A stretch of DNA of 23,456 nucleotides, from the NCBI GenBank assembly GCA_050011895.1, contig JBEKIF010000063.1:1-23456 (forward strand), given 5' to 3'. This document shows positions 15,954 to 23,382 of this stretch, piece after piece. The stretch comes from DATBGO01 sp050011895. GTDB lineage: Bacteria; Actinomycetota; Actinomycetes; Streptosporangiales; Streptosporangiaceae. Below the pieces are notes generated by a model. The model was given only the letters and a program-made list of their open reading frames with translations, was not told the origin of the DNA and searched no databases. Each line of letters starts with the position of its first letter. Positions within the stretch are counted from its first letter, which is position 1. The position numbers and the translations under genes are program-made.

Positions 15954-16640
15954 TCACCCTAGTGTCGGCCCCCCAGGCGAAAGCTTGAGATGCAAGCCGA
16001 GCTGGGCGATATAGGCGATATGACTGGTCATGACCATTTTTATGGCCTCGTGGCCGAATACCGAGAGGTCATGGCCCGCCTGAGTGAGGGCGACCGCGGA
16101 CATTCCGATGACCAAGTCGGGAAGCAGTTCAACGACCTTCTTCAGCACGCGCCGCGCTATCCGCGCGATGGCCGGGCCTTGTGCGCCCTGGTGCAAGCGA
16201 GTTGCCAGATCGCACACGGCGCTGTGGAGCTGACTGACCCTTTCGGTCGCGATAGCGAACAGCTCCTGCGACTTCAAGCGCGGCTTCTTCCTGACCGTTT
16301 CGGCGATCGCCTTGCGAGCCTGCTCGATGAGTTCGTCATTGACCTTCATTCCGTACCGGCTCGCCCGAGCCTGGGCAGCCCCGAGCATCGCGACGAGGAA
16401 CTCCTCAAACGCCGCCCTGTCCTTGATCATCTCCTTCACCGGAGTATCCGCCGCCGGGCGCAGCGATTCCGCTGGGCCTTGGAGCCACTCTCCGAGCAGG
16501 CCGCAAGCCTGCCCGCAGCATTCTCCTAACATCTCGGCCTGCTGTTTCTCCGGCACCCTGCTGTCCTCGGAGGTCTGGTTGAGCACCTCGGCGATGTGAT
16601 TTTGCAGCGTGACGATCCGGGCACCAGTCAGCTTGTCCAC
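15954..16640 (-). CDS. uncharacterised helical protein, convergent with the ATPase
   Basis: I start this at GTG 16640 because GGAGGAG lies immediately upstream at ideal distance. That gives 228 residues. ATG 16703 and the long open frame to 17117 are poorer, since the extension overlaps the sigma gene and reads as Arg/Pro-rich shadow. The protein is predicted to be nearly all helix. It has a Cys cluster GECCGQACG near residues 40-48, charged helices in the middle, and a C-terminal third with hydrophobic or amphipathic stretches (VVELLPDLVIGMSAVAL) that could touch membrane. No family is recognised. Its stop is 6 bp from the ATPase stop, so the two transcripts must overlap. Linkage to the ATPase module is possible but not shown. 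Confidence 0.65.
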   Translation of the reverse strand: MDKLTGARIVTLQNHIAEVLNQTSEDSRVPEKQQAEMLGECCGQACGLLGEWLQGPAESLRPAADTPVKEMIKDRAAFEEFLVAMLGAAQARASRYGMKVNDELIEQARKAIAETVRKKPRLKSQELFAIATERVSQLHSAVCDLATRLHQGAQGPAIARIARRVLKKVVELLPDLVIGMSAVALTQAGHDLSVFGHEAIKMVMTSHIAYIAQLGLHLKLSPGGPTLG

Positions 16641-16677
16641 TACCTCTCCTCCGCGCCTCGACGCGTTGGCCTCAGGT

Positions 16678-16695
16678 CCGGCCGGCGCCGGCCGG
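16678..16695. promoter_or_regulatory. perfect 18-bp palindrome upstream of the 228-residue gene
   Basis: The bases CCGGCCGGCGCCGGCCGG read the same on both strands. The site is 38 bp upstream of the GTG at 16640, a plausible operator position. GC-only palindromes do arise by chance in such DNA. Confidence 0.35.
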
Positions 16696-16730
16696 CGGGC
16701 CATCAAGGGTCCCCGGCTGATTCCGCACTG

Positions 16731-16766
16731 TCTGGCCACCGGATCAGGTCTGGCCACCGGATCAAG
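16731..16766. repeat. two tandem 18-bp repeats in the sigma/228-residue gene gap
   Basis: TCTGGCCACCGGATCAGG is followed directly by a copy with one change (17 of 18 identical). It lies in the 214-bp gap downstream of the sigma gene and upstream of the 228-residue gene. It may be two binding sites or a recent duplication. Confidence 0.6.
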
Positions 16767-16854
16767 GCGCCGCGGACGGCCGAGGAGATCAGCCCGCCTC
16801 AGGTCACCGGCCAGGCCGGCAGGCCGCCCCGCCGGCGGGACAGCTCTGGGCGCC

Positions 16855-17835
16855 CTATGGATCCAGGTGGCCGGGCAGGGCGAAGGCACCGAACAGCTCC
16901 GGATCGACGAAATTGTGGTGCCCGGAGATCCGGTCGCCAGCGACCTCGATGACCTGAATTGCCCACGGCGAGTAGCCGCCGGCCGGGTCGATCCGGTAGG
17001 AGCCGAACGCGGCGCAGCCATTGGCGGCGGTGGCAACCAGCCGCGAGCCACGGCAGCCGGCTCCCTGCCCGACGAGCCAGCGGGCCATGTTGGCCGGGCC
17101 GCGCAGCCAGAAGTCATAGGGCGGCATCGACATGATCACGTCCTCGTGCAGCAGCGATACCAGCGAGTCGATGTCGTAGCGCTGGAACGCGTCCACGTAG
17201 CGGGCGAGCAGGTCCTGCTGCCCGGCCGGCACCGGCTGCGGCCCGGACACCGCGACGTCACGGGCCGCCAGCGTCGCCCTGGCCCGCTGCAGCGCGCTGT
17301 TGACCGACGCGACGCTGGTGTCGAGCAGGCCGGCCACCTCCGCCGCCTGCCACCGGAGCACCTCTCGCAGGATCAGCACCGCGCGCTGCCTAGCCGGCAG
17401 GTGCTGCAGGGCGGCGACGAACGCCAGCCGGACGCTGTCCCGCTGGGCCGCAAGCTCGGCCGGATCGCCATCACCGGGCAGCACCCGGGCGTCCGGGATT
17501 GGCTGCACCCACACGTGCCCGGGAAGCATCGGGCCGATCGGTGTTTCCGCCCTCGAGCTCGGCCCCAGATCCATCGGCCGGGCCCGGCGCTGGCGGCTCC
17601 GCAGCATGTCGAGGCAGACATTGGTAGCGATGCGGTAGAGCCAGGAGCGAGCCGCCGACCTGCCCTGGAAGCCGTCGAGCCCCCGCCAGGCTCGCAGCAT
17701 CGTCTCCTGGACCGCGTCGTCGGCGTCGAAGACGGAGCCGAGCATCCGGTAGCAGTAGCCAGTCAGCTCCCGCCGGTACTCCTCAAGCTCCTCCGGCCGG
17801 ACCTCGCTGCTGGGGGATTCGGTGCGGATAGACAT
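16855..17835 (-). CDS. ECF sigma factor with C-terminal SnoaL-like domain (SigG-like)
   Basis: This 326-residue sigma-70 family protein has region 2 at about 18-90 (GYCYRMLGSVFDADDAVQET and then SWLYRIATNVCLDMLR), region 4 at about 140-195 (LPARQRAVLILREVL) and a SnoaL/NTF2-like domain from about 205. That C-terminal domain includes MPPYDFWLRG and SPWAIQVIEV. This domain order is that of the SigG/SigX5 group of ECF factors (ECF56-like), in which the extra domain replaces a separate anti-sigma factor and tunes activity. No anti-sigma gene is adjacent, in agreement. The ATG at 17835 sits 8 bases after a TACGAT -10-like box (17844-17849 on this strand), so the mRNA may be leaderless. The nitronate monooxygenase is divergent and may share control. 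Confidence 0.92.
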   Translation of the reverse strand: MSIRTESPSSEVRPEELEEYRRELTGYCYRMLGSVFDADDAVQETMLRAWRGLDGFQGRSAARSWLYRIATNVCLDMLRSRQRRARPMDLGPSSRAETPIGPMLPGHVWVQPIPDARVLPGDGDPAELAAQRDSVRLAFVAALQHLPARQRAVLILREVLRWQAAEVAGLLDTSVASVNSALQRARATLAARDVAVSGPQPVPAGQQDLLARYVDAFQRYDIDSLVSLLHEDVIMSMPPYDFWLRGPANMARWLVGQGAGCRGSRLVATAANGCAAFGSYRIDPAGGYSPWAIQVIEVAGDRISGHHNFVDPELFGAFALPGHLDP

Positions 17836-17843
17836 AGAAATGG

Positions 17844-17849
17844 ATCGTA
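17844..17849 (-). promoter_or_regulatory. candidate -10 box giving a leaderless sigma-factor mRNA
   Basis: TACGAT on the minus strand ends 8 bases before the ATG at 17835, the spacing expected when transcription begins at or next to the start codon. No Shine-Dalgarno is present in those bases. The -35 is not recognisable. Confidence 0.35.
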
Positions 17850-17884
17850 CGCGAAGCCGCAGACCCTTCGCTAAGGTCGGTCAG

Positions 17885-18910
17885 GTGGCTCAGCCTGCGC
17901 TTCTCGATCGCTTGCGGTATCCCGTCGTCGTGGCACCCATGGCGGGCGGGCCGTCGACTCCGGGGCTTGTCACGGCTGCGGCTGCGGCCGGCGCGCTGGG
18001 TTTCCTTGCCGCTGGTTACAAGGCAGCGTCGGCCATGACCGCTGAGATCGAAGCCGTCCGGTCCGCAGGGACCGAGTTCTTCGGGGTCAACGTGTTCGTC
18101 CCCGGGGCCCCGGCAGCCGACCGCGGTGCGCTGGCCCGCTACGTAGCGGATCTCTCCGCGCAAGCCGCTGGACTCGGCGCTGCGGCCGGGGAGCCAGCCT
18201 GGGACGATGACGGCTGGGAACCGAAGATCGCCGCCCTGCTCGCCGCTCGCCCGCCGATCGTGAGCTTTACCTTCGGCTGTCCTGCGGCCGAACTCGTGGC
18301 CCGCTTCCGGGCCGCAGGCAGCCTGGTCTGGGTGACCGTCACCAGCCCGGCCGAGGCCGCTGCGGCTGCCTCGGCCGGAGCTGACTTCCTCTGCGTGCAA
18401 GGACCCGAGGCCGGCGCGCACCGCGGGACTTTCACTAACGAGGACCGGCCCGCCGAAGAGCCCGGGCTGATCCCCCTGATCGGCGAAGCCAGGCGAGTCA
18501 CCGATCTGCCGCTGGTTGCCGCGGGCGGCATCTCGGACAGGTCGGCGGTAGCGGCAGCGCTCGCCGCCGGGGCCAGCGCCGTCCAGTGCGGGACCGCGTT
18601 CCTCCGCTGCCCGGAGAGCGGCGCCCACCCAGCGCACAAAGCCGCTCTCGCTGATCCGCGGTTCAGCCAGACGGCCGTCACCCGGGCGTTCAGCGGCAGG
18701 CCCGCCCGCGGGCTTGTCAATCGGTTCATGCGCGATCACCCTGCCGCCCCCGCCGCGTACCCCGAGATCAACAATGCGACCCGCCCGCTCAGGTCGGCGG
18801 CAGCCGCAGCCGGGGATGTCGAACGGATGAGCCTGTGGGCAGGACGGGCCTATCGCGCCGCGGCCGCCCGCCAGGCCGCGGAGGTCGTAACGGCCCTGTG
18901 CGGAACGTGA
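17885..18910 (+). CDS. nitronate monooxygenase / 2-nitropropane dioxygenase family flavoprotein
   Basis: The protein has 341 residues if started at GTG 17885, which has AAGG upstream and gives the usual short N-terminus before RYPVVVAPMAGG. GTG 17822 and ATG 17840 are in frame but would overlap or crowd the divergent sigma gene. It is an FMN TIM barrel. VVAPMAGGPSTPGLVTAA opens the barrel, GPEAGAHRGTF carries the conserved catalytic His, and VAAGGISD and the ASAVQCGTAFL segment bind the FMN phosphate. Such enzymes oxidise nitronates such as propionate-3-nitronate, protecting cells from nitro compounds. Some relatives act on other substrates. TAAGGT at 17872-17877 ends 7 bases before the GTG and may be a leaderless promoter. 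It converges with capA, leaving 42 bp. Confidence 0.9.
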   Translation: MAQPALLDRLRYPVVVAPMAGGPSTPGLVTAAAAAGALGFLAAGYKAASAMTAEIEAVRSAGTEFFGVNVFVPGAPAADRGALARYVADLSAQAAGLGAAAGEPAWDDDGWEPKIAALLAARPPIVSFTFGCPAAELVARFRAAGSLVWVTVTSPAEAAAAASAGADFLCVQGPEAGAHRGTFTNEDRPAEEPGLIPLIGEARRVTDLPLVAAGGISDRSAVAAALAAGASAVQCGTAFLRCPESGAHPAHKAALADPRFSQTAVTRAFSGRPARGLVNRFMRDHPAAPAAYPEINNATRPLRSAAAAAGDVERMSLWAGRAYRAAAARQAAEVVTALCGT

Positions 18911-18952
18911 CGCCCAGGCGGGATGCGATCGTGCTAGCCAGGATGAGCGCGA

Positions 18953-20098
18953 TCACCGGGCCGGGCGGGCCGACAGGCCGGTGCAGCTGCGCAGCCTCGC
19001 GTAGCTTTCCGCCGCCCGTTTCGCCGCTGCGCCGGTCAGCACGACCGGCTGGCCCGTCGCCGAGACCACCGCTGGGATGAACCTGGCGGCCAGCGGCCGG
19101 TGCGGCTGGATGGTCAGCTTCAGTACGCCGGTCGCCGTGCTGTAGGAGTTCTCCCACCACAGGAAGTTAGCCATGCCATAGGCCACGAACGTGCGGCCGA
19201 GCCAGCCCGAGCCTTGCAGCATGTGGGCGTGCGCACCGATGATGATGCTGGCGCCGGCCGCAGCGAGCCTGGGTGCCAGCGACAGCTGGTTGGCGTCGGG
19301 GCACGATTCTCCCTCGGTACCCCAGTGCATGAAGACGATCACGATCCTGGCCAGCTTCCTCGCGGCCCTGACCGCGGAGAGCGTGCGGCGGAGGCTGACC
19401 GCGTTCGCCTCGCCTGGCCTGGAGCCGGTGGCTACCCACGAGGAGGCCAGCTCGGCGACCTGGGAGACGCCGATGATCGCGATCGGTGTTCCCCTGATCG
19501 TAGTCACATAGGGCGCCCAGGCAGCCGCCGCATTGACGCCGATGCCCACCACAGGGAAGCGGGCCGCCTTCGCCGCGGCGAGGGTATCAGCGAGCCCGGT
19601 CTGGCCGAAGTCGAGCACATGATTGTTGGCCATCGTGACCAGGTCGACGCCAGCGTCACGAAGCGCGGTGAAGGCCGCGGGCGTGGTCCGGAAATGATAG
19701 GTCTTGGGCTGCGGGACGCCGCGGCGGGTGATGGCCGTCTCCAGGTTGAGCATGGTCAGGTCGGCCGACCTGAGCACCGAGGAGATCGAGCCGAAGGCGC
19801 GGGCGGGATCCTTGAGCAGCGCGGCGGTGCGGCCGGCGAAGTGCACGTCGCCCGCGAAGGCCAGCGTGATGGCAGGCCCTGCCGCCGTGGCTCGGGCGCG
19901 ACCGGAAGCCCCCGGTGACCGGCCGGCCGGGCCGCTGCCTGGCACCGATCCGCCAGGCGCGGCCGCGCCTGTCGCTGACCTAGCTGCCGATGGCGTTCCG
20001 GGCCCGGGCATGCCGGGCGCCGGGGCGACCGGGCCGCAGGCAGCCAGCGCCGCCACAATGACAAGAGTCAGGCTGACGAGGAGCCCCCTGGCCGGCAT
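18953..20098 (-). CDS. CapA-family (poly-gamma-glutamate synthesis-type) lipoprotein
   Basis: From ATG 20098 the protein has 381 residues and begins with a lipoprotein signal: Arg4, a hydrophobic core, and a LAAC lipobox with Cys21 as the lipid-bearing residue. A Pro/Gly/Ala-rich linker runs to about residue 80. The CapA metallophosphatase-like domain follows, with FAGDVHF, NLETAIT, MANNHVLDFG, VFMHWGTE and GAHAHMLQG. The Asp, Asn and His residues of these motifs form the expected metal site. The protein should sit on the outer face of the membrane. Family members support poly-gamma-glutamate capsule making, but no capB, capC or pgs gene is here, so the substrate is unknown. The ATG at 20200 would put extra residues before the signal peptide and is rejected. 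The start codon lies inside a duplicated DNA block. Confidence 0.9.
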   Translation of the reverse strand: MPARGLLVSLTLVIVAALAACGPVAPAPGMPGPGTPSAARSATGAAAPGGSVPGSGPAGRSPGASGRARATAAGPAITLAFAGDVHFAGRTAALLKDPARAFGSISSVLRSADLTMLNLETAITRRGVPQPKTYHFRTTPAAFTALRDAGVDLVTMANNHVLDFGQTGLADTLAAAKAARFPVVGIGVNAAAAWAPYVTTIRGTPIAIIGVSQVAELASSWVATGSRPGEANAVSLRRTLSAVRAARKLARIVIVFMHWGTEGESCPDANQLSLAPRLAAAGASIIIGAHAHMLQGSGWLGRTFVAYGMANFLWWENSYSTATGVLKLTIQPHRPLAARFIPAVVSATGQPVVLTGAAAKRAAESYARLRSCTGLSARPAR

Positions 20099-20238
20099 CC
20101 GACCAGGATAGGGCGACGGGGCAGCCGGCCGGCATCCGACTGGCCGCGGCGATCGTGAGCCGCCATCCACCGGGACTGCGGGCCAGCTGGATAGGGCCAC
20201 GGGACCGCCCGCCGGCCGGCATCCGACCAGGATAGGGC
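20091..20238. repeat. duplicated blocks spanning the capA start and the upstream gap
   Basis: A 24-bp sequence beginning GCCGGCATCCGACC and ending AGGATAGGGC is identical at 20091-20114 and 20215-20238. A third partial copy (GCCGGCCGGCATCCGAC) lies at 20124-20140, and a GGATAGGGCCACGGGA block at 20190-20205 echoes 20106-20120. The first copy contains the capA ATG. The last copy ends 18 bases before the GTG of the divergent YbjT-like gene. The gap therefore looks built by duplication of the capA start region. Confidence 0.8.
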
Positions 20239-20256
20239 CATGCGAGAATTAACGAT

Positions 20257-21765
20257 GTGTCATCGCAGCTGCACTGCCTGGTAACGGGGGCGTCTGGGTA
20301 CATCGGCGGCCGCCTCGTTCCCGAGCTGCTGGCCGCCGGACACGAAGTCCGCTGCCTGGCGCGCGATCCGGCCAAGCTCGGCGACCGGCCCTGGTCTGAC
20401 GATGTCGAGATCGCCCGGGGCGACGCGCTGGACCCGGTCGCCGTGCAGCGTGCCCTGGAGGGCATCGACGTCGCCTACTACCTCATCCACTCGCTTGGCT
20501 CGGACGGGTCATTCGAGCAGCGTGACCGGGCCGCGGCACGGGTCTTTGCCGACGCCGCGGCCTCGGCCCGGGTGCAGCGGATTGTCTATCTGGGCGGCAT
20601 CATCTCCGGCCAGGCCCACGAACTGTCACCGCACCTGCGCTCGCGCGCCGAGGTCGGCGACATCCTCCTGGCCAGCGGGGTGCCCACCGCGGTGCTGCAG
20701 GCCGCGGTGATCATCGGCAGCGGGTCGGCGTCGTTCGAGATGCTCCGTTATCTCACCGAGCGCCTGCCGGTGATGGTCACTCCCAAATGGGTGCGCAACC
20801 GCATCCAGCCCATCGCCGTCCGCGACGTGCTGCGCTACCTCACCGGCTGCGCGACCATGCCGGCCGGCGTCAACCGCAGGTTCGACATCGGCGGCCCGGA
20901 CATCCTGAGCTATGTCGCGATGATGCGCCGTTATGCCCAGGTTGCGGGCCTGCCGCCGCGGGTGATCGTGCCCGTTCCGGTGCTGACGCCATCGCTGTCC
21001 TCGCTATGGGTCGGCTTCGTGACCCCGGTGCCTGCAGGTCTGGCCCGGCCGCTGGTTGAGTCACTCAGGAACGAGGTCATCTGCTCGGAGCACGACATCG
21101 CCGAGTACGTGCCTGATCCGCCCGCCGGGCTCACCCCGCTCGATTCGGCCATCAGCCTGGCACTCCGGCACGTCCGCGAGGGCGCGGTCGCCACCCGCTG
21201 GTCATCGGCGGCCACCGCGGGCGCTCCGAGCGATCCGCTGCCGAGCGACCCGGATTGGGCCGGCGGCTCGCTCTATACCGACCAGCGCACCAGGATCGTC
21301 AGCGCGCCACCCGAGGCGATGTGGCGGCTGATCCAGGGCATCGGCGGCGAGACCGGGTGGTACTCCTTCCCTGCCGCGTGGGCGGTGCGCGGCCTGCTCG
21401 ACCGGCTGGCCGGGGGCGTCGGGCTGCGCCGCGGCCGGCGTGACCCAGGCCGCCTGCTGGTCGGCGACGCGCTGGACTTCTGGCGCGTCGAGGCGATCGA
21501 GCCTGGTTCGCTGCTACGGCTGCGTGCCGAGATGAAGCTGCCCGGCCGGGCCTGGCTCGAGCTGTCGGTGCGACGCGACCAGGACGGCCGGGCCGTCTAC
21601 GGCCAGCGAGCGATCTTCCGCCCGCACGGGTTCATGGGGCACGCCTACTGGTGGTCGCTCCGGCCGTTCCACGGCATCGTGTTCGGTGGAATGCTCCGCA
21701 ACATTACGGCCGCAGCCGAGCGCGATTCGCAGGCCCTCGTTGTCCGGGGCAGCCCCTCCGGCTGA
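20257..21765 (+). CDS. YbjT-like SDR oxidoreductase fused to DUF2867
   Basis: The protein has 502 residues. The N-terminus is an NAD(P)-binding Rossmann domain with VTGASGYIGG (Gly11, Gly14, Gly17), CLARDP after the second strand, and a YYLIHSLGS stretch. It belongs to the atypical/extended SDR type that often lacks the full catalytic Tyr-Lys pair. From about residue 338 a DUF2867 domain follows (SLYTDQRTRIVSAPPEAMWR through the GHAYWWSLRPFH segment), related to polyketide-cyclase-like folds. The same two-domain order occurs in E. coli YbjT, whose substrate is unknown. The start GTG 20257 has no Shine-Dalgarno. An ATG at 20255 is out of frame. A promoter may lie in the duplicated block just upstream, shared with the divergent capA. 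Confidence 0.88.
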   Translation: MSSQLHCLVTGASGYIGGRLVPELLAAGHEVRCLARDPAKLGDRPWSDDVEIARGDALDPVAVQRALEGIDVAYYLIHSLGSDGSFEQRDRAAARVFADAAASARVQRIVYLGGIISGQAHELSPHLRSRAEVGDILLASGVPTAVLQAAVIIGSGSASFEMLRYLTERLPVMVTPKWVRNRIQPIAVRDVLRYLTGCATMPAGVNRRFDIGGPDILSYVAMMRRYAQVAGLPPRVIVPVPVLTPSLSSLWVGFVTPVPAGLARPLVESLRNEVICSEHDIAEYVPDPPAGLTPLDSAISLALRHVREGAVATRWSSAATAGAPSDPLPSDPDWAGGSLYTDQRTRIVSAPPEAMWRLIQGIGGETGWYSFPAAWAVRGLLDRLAGGVGLRRGRRDPGRLLVGDALDFWRVEAIEPGSLLRLRAEMKLPGRAWLELSVRRDQDGRAVYGQRAIFRPHGFMGHAYWWSLRPFHGIVFGGMLRNITAAAERDSQALVVRGSPSG

Positions 21766-21817
21766 CCAGCAGCGGTGTGCCCGTGATCCGCACGCGTCTC
21801 GCGCGGCGTCGTCAGCG

Positions 21818-22003
21818 GGCTTGAGGGCCGACGAGGAGTCGGCGTCGTTCCGTGACAGCTACCTCAAGCATGGTCGGCTGCTGCGCGGGGCGGCTGAGCC
21901 GGCCGAAATCGCGGCCACCGTGCGCAACTTGGTCACAGCGGACAATACGTATCTCACGGGTCAGCGCGTGATCGCCGATGGCCTCCTGCACATCACATTC
22001 TGA
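21818..22003 (+). pseudogene. C-terminal remnant of a classical SDR oxidoreductase
   Basis: About 60 residues match the end of FabG-like SDRs: GRLLRGAAEPAEIAATVRNL, then NTYLTGQRVIADG and a terminal HITF. The cofactor-binding and Ser-Tyr-Lys catalytic parts are absent. No start codon with a ribosome site introduces the piece, and its frame runs back into the YbjT-like gene only as a shadow. I read it as the tail of a deleted gene, possibly once part of a catabolic set with the acetoacetate decarboxylase-like fragment and the GntR regulator that follow. Confidence 0.7.
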
Positions 22004-22019
22004 AAGCCAGAACTGAGAT

Positions 22020-22432
22020 GTGTACCACATGCACGATGCCGAATGGTTCAGCGTATATTGCGACTCGGCCAGGCAGATCCCGCGCTGCTGCCCGACGACT
22101 CGGATGCGGTCTATTCGCCGTTCCTGGTATCTAAGTCCGATGCCTCGGTCGCCGCGGGCCGGGAATCCCATGGGCAGCCAAAGAAAGCCAATGTCAACCT
22201 ACGGGTGCGCCAGGAGGAGGAAGGCGTCGTGAGCCGCGAGCTTGTGACCATGAGCTTCACCGATGTCGTGGAGCACGAGTCGTGGGTGGGACCGGCCGCG
22301 CTTGGGCTGCGCCCGAACGCTCAGCTTCCGGTGCATCTGCTCGCGACGCGGAAGGTCCCGCCCGCCGCGCGCCGGGTCGTCGAGCTGGCGCTCAATCCTG
22401 GGCGGATCATCCGCCAGTACCGCGCCGCGTGA
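22020..22432 (+). pseudogene. degenerate acetoacetate decarboxylase family gene
   Basis: In the frame that opens at 22043 the protein reads YSPFLVSKSD, then AAGRESHGQPKK, then WVGPAALGLRPNAQLPV. These are the family's core (GRE...G.PKK, where the Lys pair is catalytic in the clostridial enzyme) and its C-terminal block. Only about 129 residues exist against about 245 normally, and the stretch between the Lys pair and the C-terminal block is far too short, so an internal deletion is likely. The bases at 22020-22080 in another frame read HDAEWFSVYCDS, a plausible family N-terminus, which suggests a frameshift near 22080. The TGA overlaps the next start (GTGA, 22429-22432), so the regulator was coupled to this gene. 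A short functional protein is not excluded. Confidence 0.6.
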
Positions 22433-23109
22433 ACGCCAACGAGCCCCTGCCTGACCAGAGCCTGGCGGACGCTGTCGTCGACCGCCTCAGGGCCGCGATC
22501 TCGAGCGGGATATACGCGCCAGGCGAGCGCCTGGTGGAGCGGCGGCTGGCACAGGAGTTCGGGATCAGTCACATCCCGCTGCGCGAAGCGCTCGCGCGGC
22601 TGACCGAGGAGGGCCTGGTGGTGCGCCTGCCGCGGCGCGGCGCACGAGTGGCCAGCCTCACCCCGCGGATGCTGGAGGAGGTCTCCAGCTTGCGCGTAGT
22701 ACTTGAGCAGTTCGTTGTGCGGCGCCTCAAGGGCCGCTTCACGCCCGATGCGCACGCCGGGCTGCAGGCGATCGTTGACCAGCTGCTGCTCGCCGTCGAC
22801 CAGCACGACCTGGTCCGCGTGCACGAACTCGACCGGCAGTTCCACCGGCGCCTCTGGGAACTGACCGACAACACCCTGCTGGTTGAGGTCGCGGCGCAGA
22901 TGCGCAGCCGGACCAGCCACTTTTATCGCGCGGCGGCAGCCTCGCTCGCCCCTGACGAGTTGCGCAAGCAGGCCTACAGCCACCAGAAACTGCTCGACGT
23001 CATCGCGTCCGGAGACTTGCGCGCGGCCGAGCGCGCCATGCAGAAGCATGTCGAAGACGCCGCCAGGCGGATCGCAGCCGGGCAGCCCACCCGGATGGAG
23101 GAAGCGTAG
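22429..23109 (+). CDS. GntR-family regulator, FadR/FCD subfamily
   Basis: GTG 22429 gives a 226-residue protein, the normal length. Residues about 10-75 form the winged-helix DNA-binding domain: LADAVVDRLRAAISSGIYAP, then GERLVERRLAQEFGIS and IPLREALARLTEEGLV, the classic GntR signature. The remainder is an all-helical FCD ligand domain. It includes LRVVLEQFVVRRL and DRQFHRRLWEL, whose Asp and His, with later His residues, usually bind a metal that coordinates a carboxylate ligand. The frame is open upstream to 22282, but that part is a shadow of the decarboxylase fragment. The GTGA overlap implies coupling to that fragment. Such regulators usually repress nearby acid-catabolism genes. Here the likely target is damaged. 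Confidence 0.9.
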   Translation: MNANEPLPDQSLADAVVDRLRAAISSGIYAPGERLVERRLAQEFGISHIPLREALARLTEEGLVVRLPRRGARVASLTPRMLEEVSSLRVVLEQFVVRRLKGRFTPDAHAGLQAIVDQLLLAVDQHDLVRVHELDRQFHRRLWELTDNTLLVEVAAQMRSRTSHFYRAAAASLAPDELRKQAYSHQKLLDVIASGDLRAAERAMQKHVEDAARRIAAGQPTRMEEA

Positions 23110-23382
23110 GTACGCACAATCAGATAAGGAGTCCGGGGGACGTTAGGAGGCAAGACGAGTCACTATCACCTGGAGCCGCATGAGCAATGGTTTGCGGGGT
23201 TCGCCCAAACGGCAGCCAACTGTCCCGAAGTCTCCGGCAATAACACGCTTGGAGCAGGGTTACGGTCCCGACGGAATGATGCTGTTGGCGGCGCACAGAA
23301 AGGCTTCGCGCGCGCATGAGGTCTGTTTTAGTCCTGGTGGCGCGCTGGAGCGCCCCGACTGCGGCCACACTCGTTTAAGCTA
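23110..23382. other. non-coding tail region after the GntR gene
   Basis: These 273 bp are visibly less GC-rich than the rest. AGGAGG at 23145-23150 has no start codon at a usable distance. A 67-codon frame (23180-23383) lacks the third-position GC bias of the real genes here, so I do not call it. No terminator hairpin with a T-run is seen. Confidence 0.4.

Noticed and set aside
16641..17117. N-terminal extension of the 228-residue protein
   Set aside because: It overlaps the sigma gene on the same strand in another frame, has no ribosome site, and is Arg/Pro-rich. GTG 16640 has a strong GGAGGAG.
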